The notes beneath the pieces are model-generated. The model was not told where the DNA came from and did no database searches. It saw only the letters and a list, made by a program, of their open reading frames with translations. A stretch of DNA of 64,000 nt from JANQNX01 sp040217095 (lineage in GTDB: Bacteria; Pseudomonadota; Gammaproteobacteria; Eutrophobiales; Eutrophobiaceae): positions 806,001 to 870,000 of the forward strand of contig OZ245888.1 in NCBI GenBank assembly GCA_965229565.1, written 5' to 3'. The translations under genes and the position numbers were made by a program. Shown piece after piece: positions 33,648 through 43,305 of the stretch. The number at the start of each line of letters is the position of its first letter. The first letter of the stretch is position 1.

Positions 33648-34907
33648 ATGGATAGACTGATAATTCACGGTGGCATCCCGCTTAACGGCGAGATCTCCAT
33701 TTCCGGTGCCAAGAACGCGGCCCTGCCGATTCTGTCGGCGACCCTGTTAACCAACGAACCCGTTACCATCGGCAACGTGCCTCACTTGCACGATATCACT
33801 ACCACGATCGAACTACTTGGCCGTATGGGCGCCCAGGTCACGGTTGATGAGCGCATGAAGATCGAGATCGACAACGGTCAGATCAATAATTACTTCGCCC
33901 CGTATGAACTGGTGAAAACCATGCGCGCTTCCATCCTGGTACTGGGACCGCTGCTGGCACGTTATGGCAAGGCTGACGTGTCGTTGCCCGGAGGTTGTGC
34001 CATTGGCTCGCGCCCGGTGAACCTGCATATTCAGGGCCTGGCTGCCATGGGTGCCGATATCGTCGTTGAGGGTGGTTACATCCGTGCCACTGCCAACCGT
34101 CTGAAAGGCGCGCACCTGTCCATGGATATTGTTACTGTTACGGGTACCGAGAACCTGATGATGGCGGCGACCCTGGCAGAAGGCACCACCATCATCGAGA
34201 ATGCCGCACGTGAGCCCGAGGTCAGTGACCTGGCCCATTTTCTGAATAGCATGGGTGCCCGCATCAAGGGTGCGGGTACGGATCGAATCGAGATCGAAGG
34301 CGTCAGTGATTTACACGGTGCCAGTTATGAAATATTACCGGATCGAATCGAAACCGGTACCTACCTGGTAGCGGCCGCGATGACAGGTGGAGAAATCAAG
34401 CTGAAGAATACGCGCCCGGAATTACTTGAATCGGTACTCGTTAAACTCGGTGAGGCCGGTGCTAAACTGGAACTGGGTGATACCACGATAAAGCTCAGCA
34501 TGGGTGGCAAAAAACCGAAGGCCGTGGATATTCATACCTCACCGTACCCGGGTTTTCCAACCGATATGCAGGCGCAGTTCACCGCGATGAACTGCATCGC
34601 TACTGGTTCCGGGACGATTACTGAATCTGTGTTTGAAAACCGCTTCATGCATGTGCACGAACTCCAACGCATGGGTGCCAGGCTCAAACTGGAGGGAAAT
34701 ACCACTATTACCAACGGTGTAGACAAGCTGACCTGCGCCCCTGTCATGGCGACTGACCTCAGGGCGTCAGCCAGCCTGGTACTGGCTGGCCTGGTAGCCG
34801 AGGGCGAGACCGTGGTGGATCGTATCTACCATATCGATCGCGGTTACGAGACCATCGAGGAAAAACTGTCGCAGCTGGGCGCAGATATTCGTCGAATTCC
34901 CGACTAG
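33648..34907 (+). CDS. murA: UDP-N-acetylglucosamine 1-carboxyvinyltransferase
   Basis: This 419-residue enzyme catalyses the first committed step of peptidoglycan synthesis, adding enolpyruvate from PEP to UDP-GlcNAc. The fosfomycin-target cysteine is in GGCAIGSRP (C117), so fosfomycin sensitivity would be expected at the enzyme level. The FPTDMQAQ and NRFMHVHELQRMGA motifs are intact. Its length equals the E. coli enzyme. Confidence 0.98.
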   Translation: MDRLIIHGGIPLNGEISISGAKNAALPILSATLLTNEPVTIGNVPHLHDITTTIELLGRMGAQVTVDERMKIEIDNGQINNYFAPYELVKTMRASILVLGPLLARYGKADVSLPGGCAIGSRPVNLHIQGLAAMGADIVVEGGYIRATANRLKGAHLSMDIVTVTGTENLMMAATLAEGTTIIENAAREPEVSDLAHFLNSMGARIKGAGTDRIEIEGVSDLHGASYEILPDRIETGTYLVAAAMTGGEIKLKNTRPELLESVLVKLGEAGAKLELGDTTIKLSMGGKKPKAVDIHTSPYPGFPTDMQAQFTAMNCIATGSGTITESVFENRFMHVHELQRMGARLKLEGNTTITNGVDKLTCAPVMATDLRASASLVLAGLVAEGETVVDRIYHIDRGYETIEEKLSQLGADIRRIPD

Positions 34908-35027
34908 GTTGTTACTGTCGCTGTCCGTCCCGCCAGCACAAAATCCGGTAAAACTTTTCAAGTCCTGCTGTATCTATTGTATTCTGTGCGCCTTTTTAAC
35001 CACTGAAGCGAAATATTGGCCAAGAGC

Positions 35028-35666
35028 ATGAAGGATAACATCACCATAGCTGTCTCCAAGGGGCGCATCTTTGATGAAGCAATGCCGTTGCTGGCCAGTA
35101 TGAATATCAAGCCCAAGGACGATCCTGACAAATCACGCAAGCTGGTACTGGAAACCAATCACGCCAATATCCGGTTACTGGTTATTCGCGCGACGGATGT
35201 GCCGACTTACGTTGAGCGCGGTGCTGCCGAGCTTGGCATCGCCGGCAAGGATGTCCTGCTCGAATACAACGGTGACGGATTGTATGAGCCTCTGGACCTG
35301 GGTATTGCCCGGTGTCGCATGATGCTTGCAGGTATGAAGAATGCCGCACCGGTGGTAGATCGCCCGCGCGTGGCTACCAAGTACACGAATATCACCCGTA
35401 ACTACTTTGCCCGGCTTGGACAGCAGGTGGAGATCATCAAGCTTTATGGATCCATGGAACTGGGGCCGGTACTCGGTTTATCTGACTGGATCGTGGACCT
35501 GGTTGATACCGGTAATACATTAAAGGCCAATGGCCTGGTCACCCTGGAACATATTGCCGATATCAGTTCACGCCTGATCGTGAACAAGGCCGCGATGAAG
35601 ATGAAGAGTGCGCAAATCAAGCCAATCCTGGAGAGTCTGGCCAGGGTCGTGGAAGAGCGGACATGA
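35028..35666 (+). CDS. hisG: ATP phosphoribosyltransferase, short form
   Basis: This HisG starts histidine synthesis by joining ATP and PRPP. At 212 residues it is the short form (HisG-S), which lacks the C-terminal regulatory domain and needs HisZ as a partner; hisZ is not in the window. ATG 35028 (MKDNITIAVSKGRIFDEA) matches the family better than the TTG at 35016. The DLVDTGNTLKANGL motif is the PRPP-binding site. The stop overlaps the hisD start (ATGA). Confidence 0.95.
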   Translation: MKDNITIAVSKGRIFDEAMPLLASMNIKPKDDPDKSRKLVLETNHANIRLLVIRATDVPTYVERGAAELGIAGKDVLLEYNGDGLYEPLDLGIARCRMMLAGMKNAAPVVDRPRVATKYTNITRNYFARLGQQVEIIKLYGSMELGPVLGLSDWIVDLVDTGNTLKANGLVTLEHIADISSRLIVNKAAMKMKSAQIKPILESLARVVEERT

Positions 35667-36958
35667 TCAAGCGACTAGACAGTAGTAATTCGGCATTTGC
35701 CGAAGAATTGAAGTCATTGCTTTCCAGTAGCGATGAACCGGCACCTGAAGTGATAATTACGGTCAACAAGATTATCGCTGATATCCGTGCACGCGGTGAC
35801 GAGGCCCTGCTGGAATACACGAACCGGTTTGACCGGCGCCAGGCCGGGCCGGGCGATATTGAAATATCCGCAGATGAATTGAACGCGGCAGCTGAACGAA
35901 TTCCTGCGGCAGTGAAACAAGGGCTCGAACACGCGGCAGCCCGTATCAAGGAATTCCATGAACACCAGAAACAGGAAACCTGGACATACCAGGATAGCGA
36001 GGGTAATACGCTCGGACAGAAAGTCACCCCGCTGGATCGCGTGGGTGTGTACGTACCCGGAGGAAAAGCCGCCTATCCATCATCAGTTTTAATGAACATC
36101 ATCCCGGCCAGGGTTGCCGGCGTGGAAGAGATCATCATGGTGGTCCCCACCCCGGACGAGCAACGCAATGACCTGGTTTTGACGGCTGCCGCGATTGCCG
36201 GCGCTACGCGCGTGTTTACCATTGGTGGTGCACAGGCCGTGGCGGCGCTGGCGTATGGCACCGCGACAGTGCCCAGGGTCGATAAGATAGTGGGCCCGGG
36301 CAATATTTACGTGGCGACGGCCAAGCGCCAGGTCTTCGGCGTTGTCGGTATCGATATGATCGCGGGCCCGTCCGAGGTCGTGATCGTGGCCGATAGCAGC
36401 GCCAACCCCGACTGGGTGGCCATGGATATGTTTGCGCAGGCCGAGCACGATGAAGAGGCCAGCGCGATCCTGATCAGTCCCGATGAGAACTTTATTGAAC
36501 AGGTGGCAAACAGTATCGCCAGGCTGTTACCGGAGATGGAACGCGCCAGCATCATTGAAACGTCACTGAAGAACAACGGTGCCCTGATTAAGGTTAGCGA
36601 TCTCGATGAGGCGACCAGCGTGGTCAATACCATCGCGCCGGAACACCTGGAACTGGCAGTCAACGATCCGGAGGCATTGCTGCCCTCGATCCGTCATGCC
36701 GGTGCCATCTTCATGGGTAATTACGCGGCAGAATCACTGGGCGATTACTGTGCCGGGCCCAACCATGTATTACCAACGGCCAGGACCGCGCGTTTTTCGT
36801 CACCACTGGGTGTGTATGATTTCCAGAAACAGTCGTCGTTGATCATGTGTTCCAGTATCTCGGTCACAGAGATCGCGGATACGGCTTCCATCCTTGCCCG
36901 GGGTGAGGGTCTCACAGCCCACGCACGTTCCGCCGAGTATCGCCGCGACTCGGATTAG
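35663..36958 (+). CDS. hisD: Histidinol dehydrogenase
   Basis: This 431-residue zinc enzyme performs the last two oxidations of histidine synthesis. It has DRVGVYVPGGKAAYPSSVLMN, the GPGN-YV segment, AGPSEV, the zinc-region AQAEHDEEA and the catalytic APEHLEL. It is coupled to hisG by a 4-nt overlap, and hisC starts 15 bp later. Confidence 0.98.
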   Translation: MIKRLDSSNSAFAEELKSLLSSSDEPAPEVIITVNKIIADIRARGDEALLEYTNRFDRRQAGPGDIEISADELNAAAERIPAAVKQGLEHAAARIKEFHEHQKQETWTYQDSEGNTLGQKVTPLDRVGVYVPGGKAAYPSSVLMNIIPARVAGVEEIIMVVPTPDEQRNDLVLTAAAIAGATRVFTIGGAQAVAALAYGTATVPRVDKIVGPGNIYVATAKRQVFGVVGIDMIAGPSEVVIVADSSANPDWVAMDMFAQAEHDEEASAILISPDENFIEQVANSIARLLPEMERASIIETSLKNNGALIKVSDLDEATSVVNTIAPEHLELAVNDPEALLPSIRHAGAIFMGNYAAESLGDYCAGPNHVLPTARTARFSSPLGVYDFQKQSSLIMCSSISVTEIADTASILARGEGLTAHARSAEYRRDSD

Positions 36959-36973
36959 TGCCGGGACTCATAG

Positions 36974-38059
36974 ATGAAACAGGAGTCACTGCGTCGACTG
37001 TTCAAACCCGCCGTACTGAATGCCCGTGCCTACCACGTGCCGGATTCAACCGGACTGGTAAAGCTGGACGCCATGGAAAATCCTTACCCGTGGCCGGAAG
37101 AACTGAAACAGGATTGGTTAAAGTGCCTGCAGGAAACCAGCCTGAACCGTTACCCGGATGCTTCCACGCACGCCATGCACGCATCGCTGCGAGATGTGTT
37201 CGGTGTACCGGCAACAGCCGGCATGATGTTTGGCAACGGCTCTGATGAATTAATCCAGATTATCCTGATGGCGCTGGCCGCGGATGCCAATCATGTCATG
37301 GCACCGGAACCGACCTTTGTCATGTATCGACATTTGAGTGAGTTACTGGACCTGGTATTTACCGGTGTGCCGTTACGTGAAGACTTTACCCTGGACCTGC
37401 CGGCCATGCTTACCGCTATAAAAGAACAACAACCCGCCGTGATATTCCTGGCCTGGCCCAATAACCCGACCGGTAACTGTTTTGACGAACAGCAGTTGCA
37501 AGCAATCATCGAAGCCAGTTCCGGCCTGGTTGTCATCGACGAGGCTTACCACGCCTTTGCCGGGCGCAGCATGTTACCGGCGATCGGGCAGTACCCGAAC
37601 GTGCTGGTCATGCGCACGTTATCAAAGCTGGGGCTGGCAGGACTGCGACTGGGTAGCCTGATGGGGCCGATCAGTATTATCGAGCAATTGGAAAAGATTC
37701 GACTGCCTTACAATATTGGCAGTCTCAACCAGGCCAGTGTTAATTTTATCTGCCGGCATATGGACGTGTTGTACGGCCAGGCTGAACAAATCATGCAAGA
37801 CCGCCAATCACTGTTTCAGTCGTTGTCAGCAATGACCCGGGTAGAGACCTGGCCGACGGAGGCCAATTTTATCCTGTTCCGTGTGAATGGTTTTTCCGCG
37901 GACAATGTTCACGCCCGCTTGATTGACAAAGGGATCCTGGTAAAGAATCTGTCTGCCGCGCATCCGCTGTTGAAAAACTGTTTACGGGTGACAGTAGGAT
38001 CAGCCAACGAAAACCGGATGTTCCTGCAAGGTCTGCAAGAGATTATCGCCGCGGCCTGA
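36974..38059 (+). CDS. hisC: Histidinol-phosphate aminotransferase
   Basis: This 361-residue PLP-dependent class I/II aminotransferase transfers an amino group to imidazole-acetol phosphate. NGSDELIQ binds the cofactor phosphate, WPNNPTGN binds the substrate carboxylate, DEAYHAFAG holds the PLP-pairing Asp, and the PLP lysine is in RTLSKLGLAGLRLG. Its stop abuts the stop of the convergent protease gene (38059/38060) with no spacer. Confidence 0.96.
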   Translation: MKQESLRRLFKPAVLNARAYHVPDSTGLVKLDAMENPYPWPEELKQDWLKCLQETSLNRYPDASTHAMHASLRDVFGVPATAGMMFGNGSDELIQIILMALAADANHVMAPEPTFVMYRHLSELLDLVFTGVPLREDFTLDLPAMLTAIKEQQPAVIFLAWPNNPTGNCFDEQQLQAIIEASSGLVVIDEAYHAFAGRSMLPAIGQYPNVLVMRTLSKLGLAGLRLGSLMGPISIIEQLEKIRLPYNIGSLNQASVNFICRHMDVLYGQAEQIMQDRQSLFQSLSAMTRVETWPTEANFILFRVNGFSADNVHARLIDKGILVKNLSAAHPLLKNCLRVTVGSANENRMFLQGLQEIIAAA

Positions 38060-39175
38060 TCAAGGTATCCTGGTCACCGGTCGCTGCTGGATAACAGTGG
38101 CCAGTTCCTGTCTTTCCCAACCCCTGAGTATTTCCAGCCTAACCTGTTTACCCGGTGCCAGTGACATGACCGTCTCTATGGCCTGGTCCGGGGTACTGGT
38201 CTGTTTACCATCAATACTGATCAACACATCACCTGGTAACAGGCCGGCCTGGTCAGCCGGGCTGTTCTTGATAATGGCGGAGACCCACACGCCACCGCTG
38301 GTGAGATCGGCCATCCTCGCGATATTCGGGTCCAGCGTCTGGACTTCGATACCGAGCCAGCCACGAATGACCTGTCCGTTTTCTACCAGCTCCTGCATGA
38401 CGAACAATGCCTGGTTTATCGGCGTTGCCAGTCCAATCCCCTCGGAACCGCCCGTACTGGAAACAATCGCGGAGTTGATACCGACCAGTTCGCCACGCGT
38501 GTTGATCAAGGCGCCACCGGAATTGCCGATATTGATATCGGCATCGGTCTGGATGAAGTCATCGAAGAATGACAGACCGCGACGCTTGCGGCTGGTAGCA
38601 CCGACGATACCCTGGGTCACGGTTTGTCCAAAGTTGTAGGGATTACCAATCGCCAATACGATATCCCCGACCCTGAGCGTGGATGAATCACCGATTGGAA
38701 TGTCCGGCAGATTGGGGAGTTCGATCTTTAAAATCGCCAGGTCGGTATCGACATCCATGCCAATGATACCGGCCGGTGCCTGGCGGCCGTCGTTCAGTGT
38801 GACGTTGATTTCGTTACTGTCGCTGATGACATGCGCGTTGGTCAGTATGAAGCCACGGCTATTCATGATAACGCCGGAGCCAATGGAATGATTACGACGC
38901 TGTTGCAAGCTCGCGGGTGGTTCACCGAGGAGTCGTCGCAGAAAGGGGTCCAGTAATAACGGGTGTACCCGATCCTGGTAAACCTTGCTGGCATAGATGT
39001 TCACCACCGCCGGGGCCGCGCGCGCGACGGCCTGATTAAATGACACCCGGCCCGAATCGTCGCTGGCATTACCAAGTCCCAGCGACAGGTCATCCGTGGT
39101 TAATAACAGGAACACGAATGCCAGTGCCAACCCGTAGGCGACATACTGCAGCACGAATGTCAGGCGTTTTTGCAA
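38060..39175 (-). CDS. degS: DegS/AlgW-type periplasmic serine protease
   Basis: This 371-residue HtrA-family protease has one PDZ domain, tethered by an N-terminal membrane helix (about 10-27). The catalytic triad is visible: His in TNAHV, Asp in DTDLAIL and Ser in GNSGGAL. DegS/AlgW senses misfolded outer-membrane proteins and starts cleavage of the anti-sigma factor RseA/MucA. The single PDZ and membrane anchor separate it from DegP and DegQ. It is transcribed alone, convergent with hisC. Confidence 0.93.
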   Translation of the reverse strand: MQKRLTFVLQYVAYGLALAFVFLLLTTDDLSLGLGNASDDSGRVSFNQAVARAAPAVVNIYASKVYQDRVHPLLLDPFLRRLLGEPPASLQQRRNHSIGSGVIMNSRGFILTNAHVISDSNEINVTLNDGRQAPAGIIGMDVDTDLAILKIELPNLPDIPIGDSSTLRVGDIVLAIGNPYNFGQTVTQGIVGATSRKRRGLSFFDDFIQTDADINIGNSGGALINTRGELVGINSAIVSSTGGSEGIGLATPINQALFVMQELVENGQVIRGWLGIEVQTLDPNIARMADLTSGGVWVSAIIKNSPADQAGLLPGDVLISIDGKQTSTPDQAIETVMSLAPGKQVRLEILRGWERQELATVIQQRPVTRIP

Positions 39176-39562
39176 TGTGGTTTCTCTATGTTTTGTATTT
39201 CAGGTTTTATCCGGGCCCAGCCGTGACCGGGGCACCGCAGTGTAGCCTAACTTATTCTGTAAAGATAAAAACCGGGAGTATGTCCCGGTTTCATGGATTC
39301 ACCGAAATTCGCAAGTTGTCGCAGACAGGGCTGATGTGGCGGAAATCGGTGTTTTCCAAGATGCTCAAAATTTGGTAAATTGCGCCGCTGATTGTCGCCC
39401 CGGTGACTATTGACGCAACTTGTCTTTCCATGGGCCGGATTTGCGGTCTTAATCTTGTAGTTTCAGGCATAATTGGAGATTGCCAGACCCGCAATCTCGG
39501 TTATCATGCTACTTCATTGTTAGATAAAAACTGTACTATTTCAGTGCTTTAGAGGGTTAAGA
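39176..39562. other. Divergent intergenic region between degS and petA
   Basis: About 390 bases lie between two divergent genes and should hold both promoters; I could not fix either with confidence. It contains a perfect 9-bp hairpin (AAACCGGGA / TCCCGGTTT, 39269-39291). On the minus strand this is followed by TTTTATCTTT, so it looks like a leftward terminator although no leftward gene precedes it. A small leftward RNA is possible. The petA start has AGAGGG a few bases upstream. Confidence 0.4.
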
Positions 39563-40156
39563 ATGGATAATAGTAATGTTGACAAAAGTCGACGTCGTTT
39601 TCTGACCGCCGCGGCTACGGTTGTTGGTGGTGGTGGCGCTGTGGCAGCGGCAGTACCTTTCGTGGCCACCATGACGCCCAGTGAGAAAGCCAAGGCAATC
39701 GGTGCGCCGGTAGAAGTGGATATTAGCAACCTGAGACCGGGCGAACGCAAGATCGAGCAATGGCGTGGTAAACCGGTCTGGATACTGCGCCGTACCGAGG
39801 AAATGCTCGCCGATATCAAGGCCCAGGATCCTGACGTCAGTGACCCTGATTCTGACAGCAGCGCCCAACCCGAGTACGCCAAGAATGAATTTCGAGCGGT
39901 TCAGGATGAATACCTGGTGGTAATTGGTATTTGCACGCACCTGGGTTGTTCGCCCAGTTTCGTCACAAAAGATGCTGAAAATCCGCCGGCGGATGACTGG
40001 ATGGGTGGTTTTTTCTGTCCATGTCACGGTTCCCGCTTTGACCTTGCCGGTCGCGTCTTCAAGGGTGTACCAGCACCCACCAACCTGGTTATTCCCCCTT
40101 ACAAATTCCTTTCACCGACCCGCCTGCTGATCGGTGATGACAGTGGAGTAGCATAA
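39563..40156 (+). CDS. petA: Rieske iron-sulfur subunit of the cytochrome bc1 complex
   Basis: This 197-residue ubiquinol-cytochrome c reductase subunit carries the 2Fe-2S cluster. Cluster ligands are in CTHLGC (C124, H126) and CPCHGS (C152, H155), and C129 and C154 form the disulfide. An N-terminal Tat-type signal anchor (RRRFLTAAATVV) directs it to the membrane. The TAATG junction with petB overlaps by 1 nt. Confidence 0.97.
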   Translation: MDNSNVDKSRRRFLTAAATVVGGGGAVAAAVPFVATMTPSEKAKAIGAPVEVDISNLRPGERKIEQWRGKPVWILRRTEEMLADIKAQDPDVSDPDSDSSAQPEYAKNEFRAVQDEYLVVIGICTHLGCSPSFVTKDAENPPADDWMGGFFCPCHGSRFDLAGRVFKGVPAPTNLVIPPYKFLSPTRLLIGDDSGVA

Positions 40157-41415
40157 TGGCCAACGGAAATAATCAAGCATTGAATGCGTTGACAGGTTTA
40201 AGAGACTGGGTCGATAACCGTTTCCCGTTGATGAAGATGTGGAACGAACACCTGGCCCAGTACTACGCACCTAAAAACTTTAATATATGGTATTACTTTG
40301 GTTCGTTTGCACTGCTGGTATTTGTTATCCAGATAGTGACTGGTATCTGGCTGACGATGAACTATAAACCCTCTGCCGCAGAGGCATTTGCGTCAGTTGA
40401 ATACATCATGCGCGATGTCCAATGGGGCTGGTTTATTCGCTACATGCACTCTACCGGTGCCTCCGCCTTTTTTATTGTGATCTATTTACACATGTTTCGT
40501 GCATTACTATACGGTTCCTATAAGAAACCGCGCGAGTTATTGTGGCTGACGGGCATGAGTATCTACCTGTTGCTCATGGGCGAAGCATTCTTTGGCTACC
40601 TGTTACCCTGGGGCCAGATGTCTTACTGGGGTGCACAGGTGATCATTTCCTTGTTTGGTGCGCTGCCGATTATCGGTGAAGAACTGGCACTGTGGATACG
40701 AGGTGACTTTGTTGTTTCTGACGTGACCCTGAACCGTTTCTTTTCTTTACATGTCATTGCCTTTCCGTTCCTGATTGCTGGCTTGATTGGTATACACATT
40801 CTTGCCCTGCACGAAGTCGGTTCCAACAACCCGGATGGCGTCGATATCAAGAAGAACAAGAATGCCGAAGGTGTGCCTGTTGACGGTATTCCTTTCCATC
40901 CTTACTACACGGTCAAGGATATCTTTGGTGCATCGGTGTTCCTGTTGTTTTTCTTCGCGGTCGTGTTTTTCGCGCCCGACATGAAGGTGCCTGGTACCCA
41001 GGGACTCTTTCTAGAAGCGGCTAACTTTATACCCGCTGACCCGTTAAAGACCCCGGAACACATAGCCCCGGTCTGGTATTTCACACCTTTCTACGCCATC
41101 CTGCGCGCCGTTCCGAGTCAGCTCGGTGGCGTTATCGCCATGGGACTGGCTGTTGCACTGTTCCTGTTGCTGCCATGGCTGGATCGAAGCCCCGTAAAGT
41201 CTATCCGTTATCGTGGCAATAATTACAAGATCGCCCTGACCCTTTTTGTTATCAGTTTCCTGATACTTGGCTGGTTGGGACTGCAGGTGGCAACACCGCT
41301 GTATACCTGGTTGGCCAGGATCTTCACGGTCATCTACTTTTTGTTTTTCTTTTTGATGCCGTTCTATACCAGGATTGATAACGACAAAACCGTGCCAGAC
41401 AGGGTGACAGCATGA
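40156..41415 (+). CDS. petB: Cytochrome b subunit of the bc1 complex
   Basis: This 419-residue membrane subunit binds both b hemes and the quinone sites. The heme His pairs appear in YMHSTGASAFF and IYLHMFRALLYGSY on one side and in FFSLHVIAFPF and IHILALHEVGSNNP on the other. It is the fused, full-length form (N-terminal and C-terminal parts in one chain). It overlaps petC by 4 nt. Confidence 0.98.
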   Translation: MANGNNQALNALTGLRDWVDNRFPLMKMWNEHLAQYYAPKNFNIWYYFGSFALLVFVIQIVTGIWLTMNYKPSAAEAFASVEYIMRDVQWGWFIRYMHSTGASAFFIVIYLHMFRALLYGSYKKPRELLWLTGMSIYLLLMGEAFFGYLLPWGQMSYWGAQVIISLFGALPIIGEELALWIRGDFVVSDVTLNRFFSLHVIAFPFLIAGLIGIHILALHEVGSNNPDGVDIKKNKNAEGVPVDGIPFHPYYTVKDIFGASVFLLFFFAVVFFAPDMKVPGTQGLFLEAANFIPADPLKTPEHIAPVWYFTPFYAILRAVPSQLGGVIAMGLAVALFLLLPWLDRSPVKSIRYRGNNYKIALTLFVISFLILGWLGLQVATPLYTWLARIFTVIYFLFFFLMPFYTRIDNDKTVPDRVTA

Positions 41416-42161
41416 AGATGAAACTACTTAACCTTGTATCGACCATGTTCATGCTGGTATTGATGGTACCAGCCGCCAATGCTGCCGGAGGTGCCAGGTT
41501 GATGCACATGGATGTTGACCTTTCCAACGAGGCCTCGTTACAGCGTGGTGCCAGGATTGTGGCCAACTACTGCATGGGTTGTCACTCTGCCGAGTACATG
41601 CGCTATAACCGCATGGGAGAAGACCTGGGCATCAGCGAGGAAGTCCTGGAAGAAAACTTTATCTTTGGTGATGCCAAGGTAGGTGAAACCATGACTATCG
41701 CCATGGACAAGTCAGATGCAATTCGCTACTGGGGTGTATTGCCACCAGATCTGTCTGTTATCGCCAGGTCACGTGGCGCAGACTACCTGTATACCTATTT
41801 CAAGACCTTCTACCTGGACGAATCTCGACCATTTGGAGTCAATAACCTTGTCCTTAAGAATGCCAGCATGCCCCACGTACTCTGGGACCTGCAGGGAATG
41901 CAGGTACTGGAGAAAGTAGCACATGGAGAAGGCATTCATCACAGCCCTACCTTCGAGGACCTTAAGCTGGTGACGCCGGGTGCACAGACGCCGGAAGAAT
42001 ATGACCAGACCATCAAGGACCTGGTGAATTACCTCGTTTACATGAGTGAGCCCATTCAGCTTGAGCGTAAAAAGATTGGTGTCTGGGTAATGCTGTACCT
42101 GCTTTTGTTTGCCGGTGTGGCCTACCTGCTGAAGAAAGAGTATTGGCGAGACGTCCATTAG
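41412..42161 (+). CDS. petC: Cytochrome c1 subunit of the bc1 complex
   Basis: This 249-residue heme protein has an N-terminal signal peptide (about 1-24) and a heme-binding CMGCH at 54-58. A C-terminal membrane anchor lies at about 222-242 (GVWVMLYLLLFAGVAYLLKK). It passes electrons from the Rieske protein to soluble cytochrome c. It is the third gene of the petABC operon. Confidence 0.97.
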   Translation: MKMKLLNLVSTMFMLVLMVPAANAAGGARLMHMDVDLSNEASLQRGARIVANYCMGCHSAEYMRYNRMGEDLGISEEVLEENFIFGDAKVGETMTIAMDKSDAIRYWGVLPPDLSVIARSRGADYLYTYFKTFYLDESRPFGVNNLVLKNASMPHVLWDLQGMQVLEKVAHGEGIHHSPTFEDLKLVTPGAQTPEEYDQTIKDLVNYLVYMSEPIQLERKKIGVWVMLYLLLFAGVAYLLKKEYWRDVH

Positions 42162-42192
42162 CAGTAAAAATCTGCCAAGCCGCCCCCTAAAG

Positions 42193-42211
42193 TTGACAAG
42201 TGTAGTATAAT
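42193..42211 (+). promoter_or_regulatory. Probable sspA promoter
   Basis: A perfect TATAAT (42206-42211) lies 35 bp before the sspA start, preceded by TGTAG. A TTGACA is present at 42193-42198 but only 7 bp away, too close to pair with this -10, so the real -35 box is probably weak or the promoter relies on another feature. Confidence 0.45.
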
Positions 42212-42245
42212 TCCGCGCTTCGAAATTTCAGGCTGGAGATAAATC

Positions 42246-42881
42246 ATGGCCAGTATTGCCAATCGCCGTTCATTAATGGTTCTTTATTCCGATAACGACA
42301 GTCCCATTGGGCACGCCGTTCGTATCGTGCTGGCGGAAAAGGATGTCAATGTCGAAATCAACTATATCGGCGAGGAAGACAATAAACCGGAAGAGCTCAA
42401 TGAGCTCAACCCTTATAATTCCATACTGACCCTGATTGACAGGGATCTTGTCCTATACGATGCCCAGATCATCATGGAATATCTTGATGAACGTTTTCCG
42501 CACCCGCCGCTGATGCCGGTTGACCCTGTTACCCGTGCCAGCAACCGGCAACTTCGATTTCGCGTGATGGAAGACCTGTATTCGGTAATCGATGAACTGG
42601 ACAGCGATAATGATATTGCCGCGGCCAATGCGAAAAAAGTCTTGCGTGATAACCTCACGGCCATTGCACCTACCTTCAGCCAGATGCCTTACTTCATGTC
42701 CGAGGAGTATTCACTTGTAGATTGCTGCATGGCCCCGTTGTTATGGCGCCTGTCCCGCTACGGTATCAAGCTACCCATGTCTGCCAAGCCGCTGCAGCAA
42801 TATGCTGACAGGTTGTTTGAAAGATCATCCTTTAAACAAAGCCTGTCGCCAGTAGAAAAAGAGTTCAACGAGACGGTTTAG
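42246..42881 (+). CDS. sspA: Stringent starvation protein A
   Basis: This 211-residue GST-fold protein binds RNA polymerase and is induced in stationary phase and starvation. The thioredoxin-like start (RSLMVLYSDNDSPIGHAVRIVLAEKDV) and PFMSEEYSLVDCCMAPLLWRL-like C-terminal helix pattern fit. The glutathione-activating residue is absent, as usual for SspA. The petABC-sspAB order is conserved. Confidence 0.95.
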   Translation: MASIANRRSLMVLYSDNDSPIGHAVRIVLAEKDVNVEINYIGEEDNKPEELNELNPYNSILTLIDRDLVLYDAQIIMEYLDERFPHPPLMPVDPVTRASNRQLRFRVMEDLYSVIDELDSDNDIAAANAKKVLRDNLTAIAPTFSQMPYFMSEEYSLVDCCMAPLLWRLSRYGIKLPMSAKPLQQYADRLFERSSFKQSLSPVEKEFNETV

Positions 42882-42897
42882 TTTCCAGTACGGAACC

Positions 42898-43296
42898 ATG
42901 ACCTCGAACAAGCCATATCTTATACGTGCCCTGTATGACTGGATCGTCGATAATCATCTGACGCCCCATGTGCTGGTTGATGCGAGTGGTGAGGATCTAA
43001 GCGTACCCGCAGATTACGTCGAGGATGATCGCATCGTACTGAATCTTTCTCCTTCTGCCGTTCGCGATCTGGATTTGAGTAATGACTATATTAACTTCAA
43101 GGCCCGTTTTTCCGGTCAGAGCATGAATGTCTATTTTCCAAGCAGTGCGGTGCTGGCTATTTATGCAAAGGAAAATGGCAGGGGTATGATATTCCCGGAG
43201 GAAGAGGAGATGGAGTCAGCGCCTGAAACAGAAGAAGCACCTGCAAAAAAGAAATCCACCAAAAAGAAAAAACCACACCTGAAAGTTATCAAGTAA
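42898..43296 (+). CDS. sspB: ClpXP protease specificity-enhancing factor SspB
   Basis: This 132-residue adaptor delivers ssrA-tagged peptides to ClpXP. The N-terminal substrate-binding domain (1-110) is followed by an acidic linker and a lysine-rich C-terminus ending in HLKVIK, the short hydrophobic tail that docks on ClpX. It is 16 bp after sspA and convergent with rapA. Confidence 0.95.
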   Translation: MTSNKPYLIRALYDWIVDNHLTPHVLVDASGEDLSVPADYVEDDRIVLNLSPSAVRDLDLSNDYINFKARFSGQSMNVYFPSSAVLAIYAKENGRGMIFPEEEEMESAPETEEAPAKKKSTKKKKPHLKVIK

Positions 43297-43305
43297 CCTG
43301 TTTTA

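Noticed and set aside
39291..39494. A 67-codon leftward frame ending at the hairpin upstream of petA
   Set aside because: It has no ribosome-binding site and the stop is inside the terminator-like hairpin. I kept only the hairpin itself as an observation.
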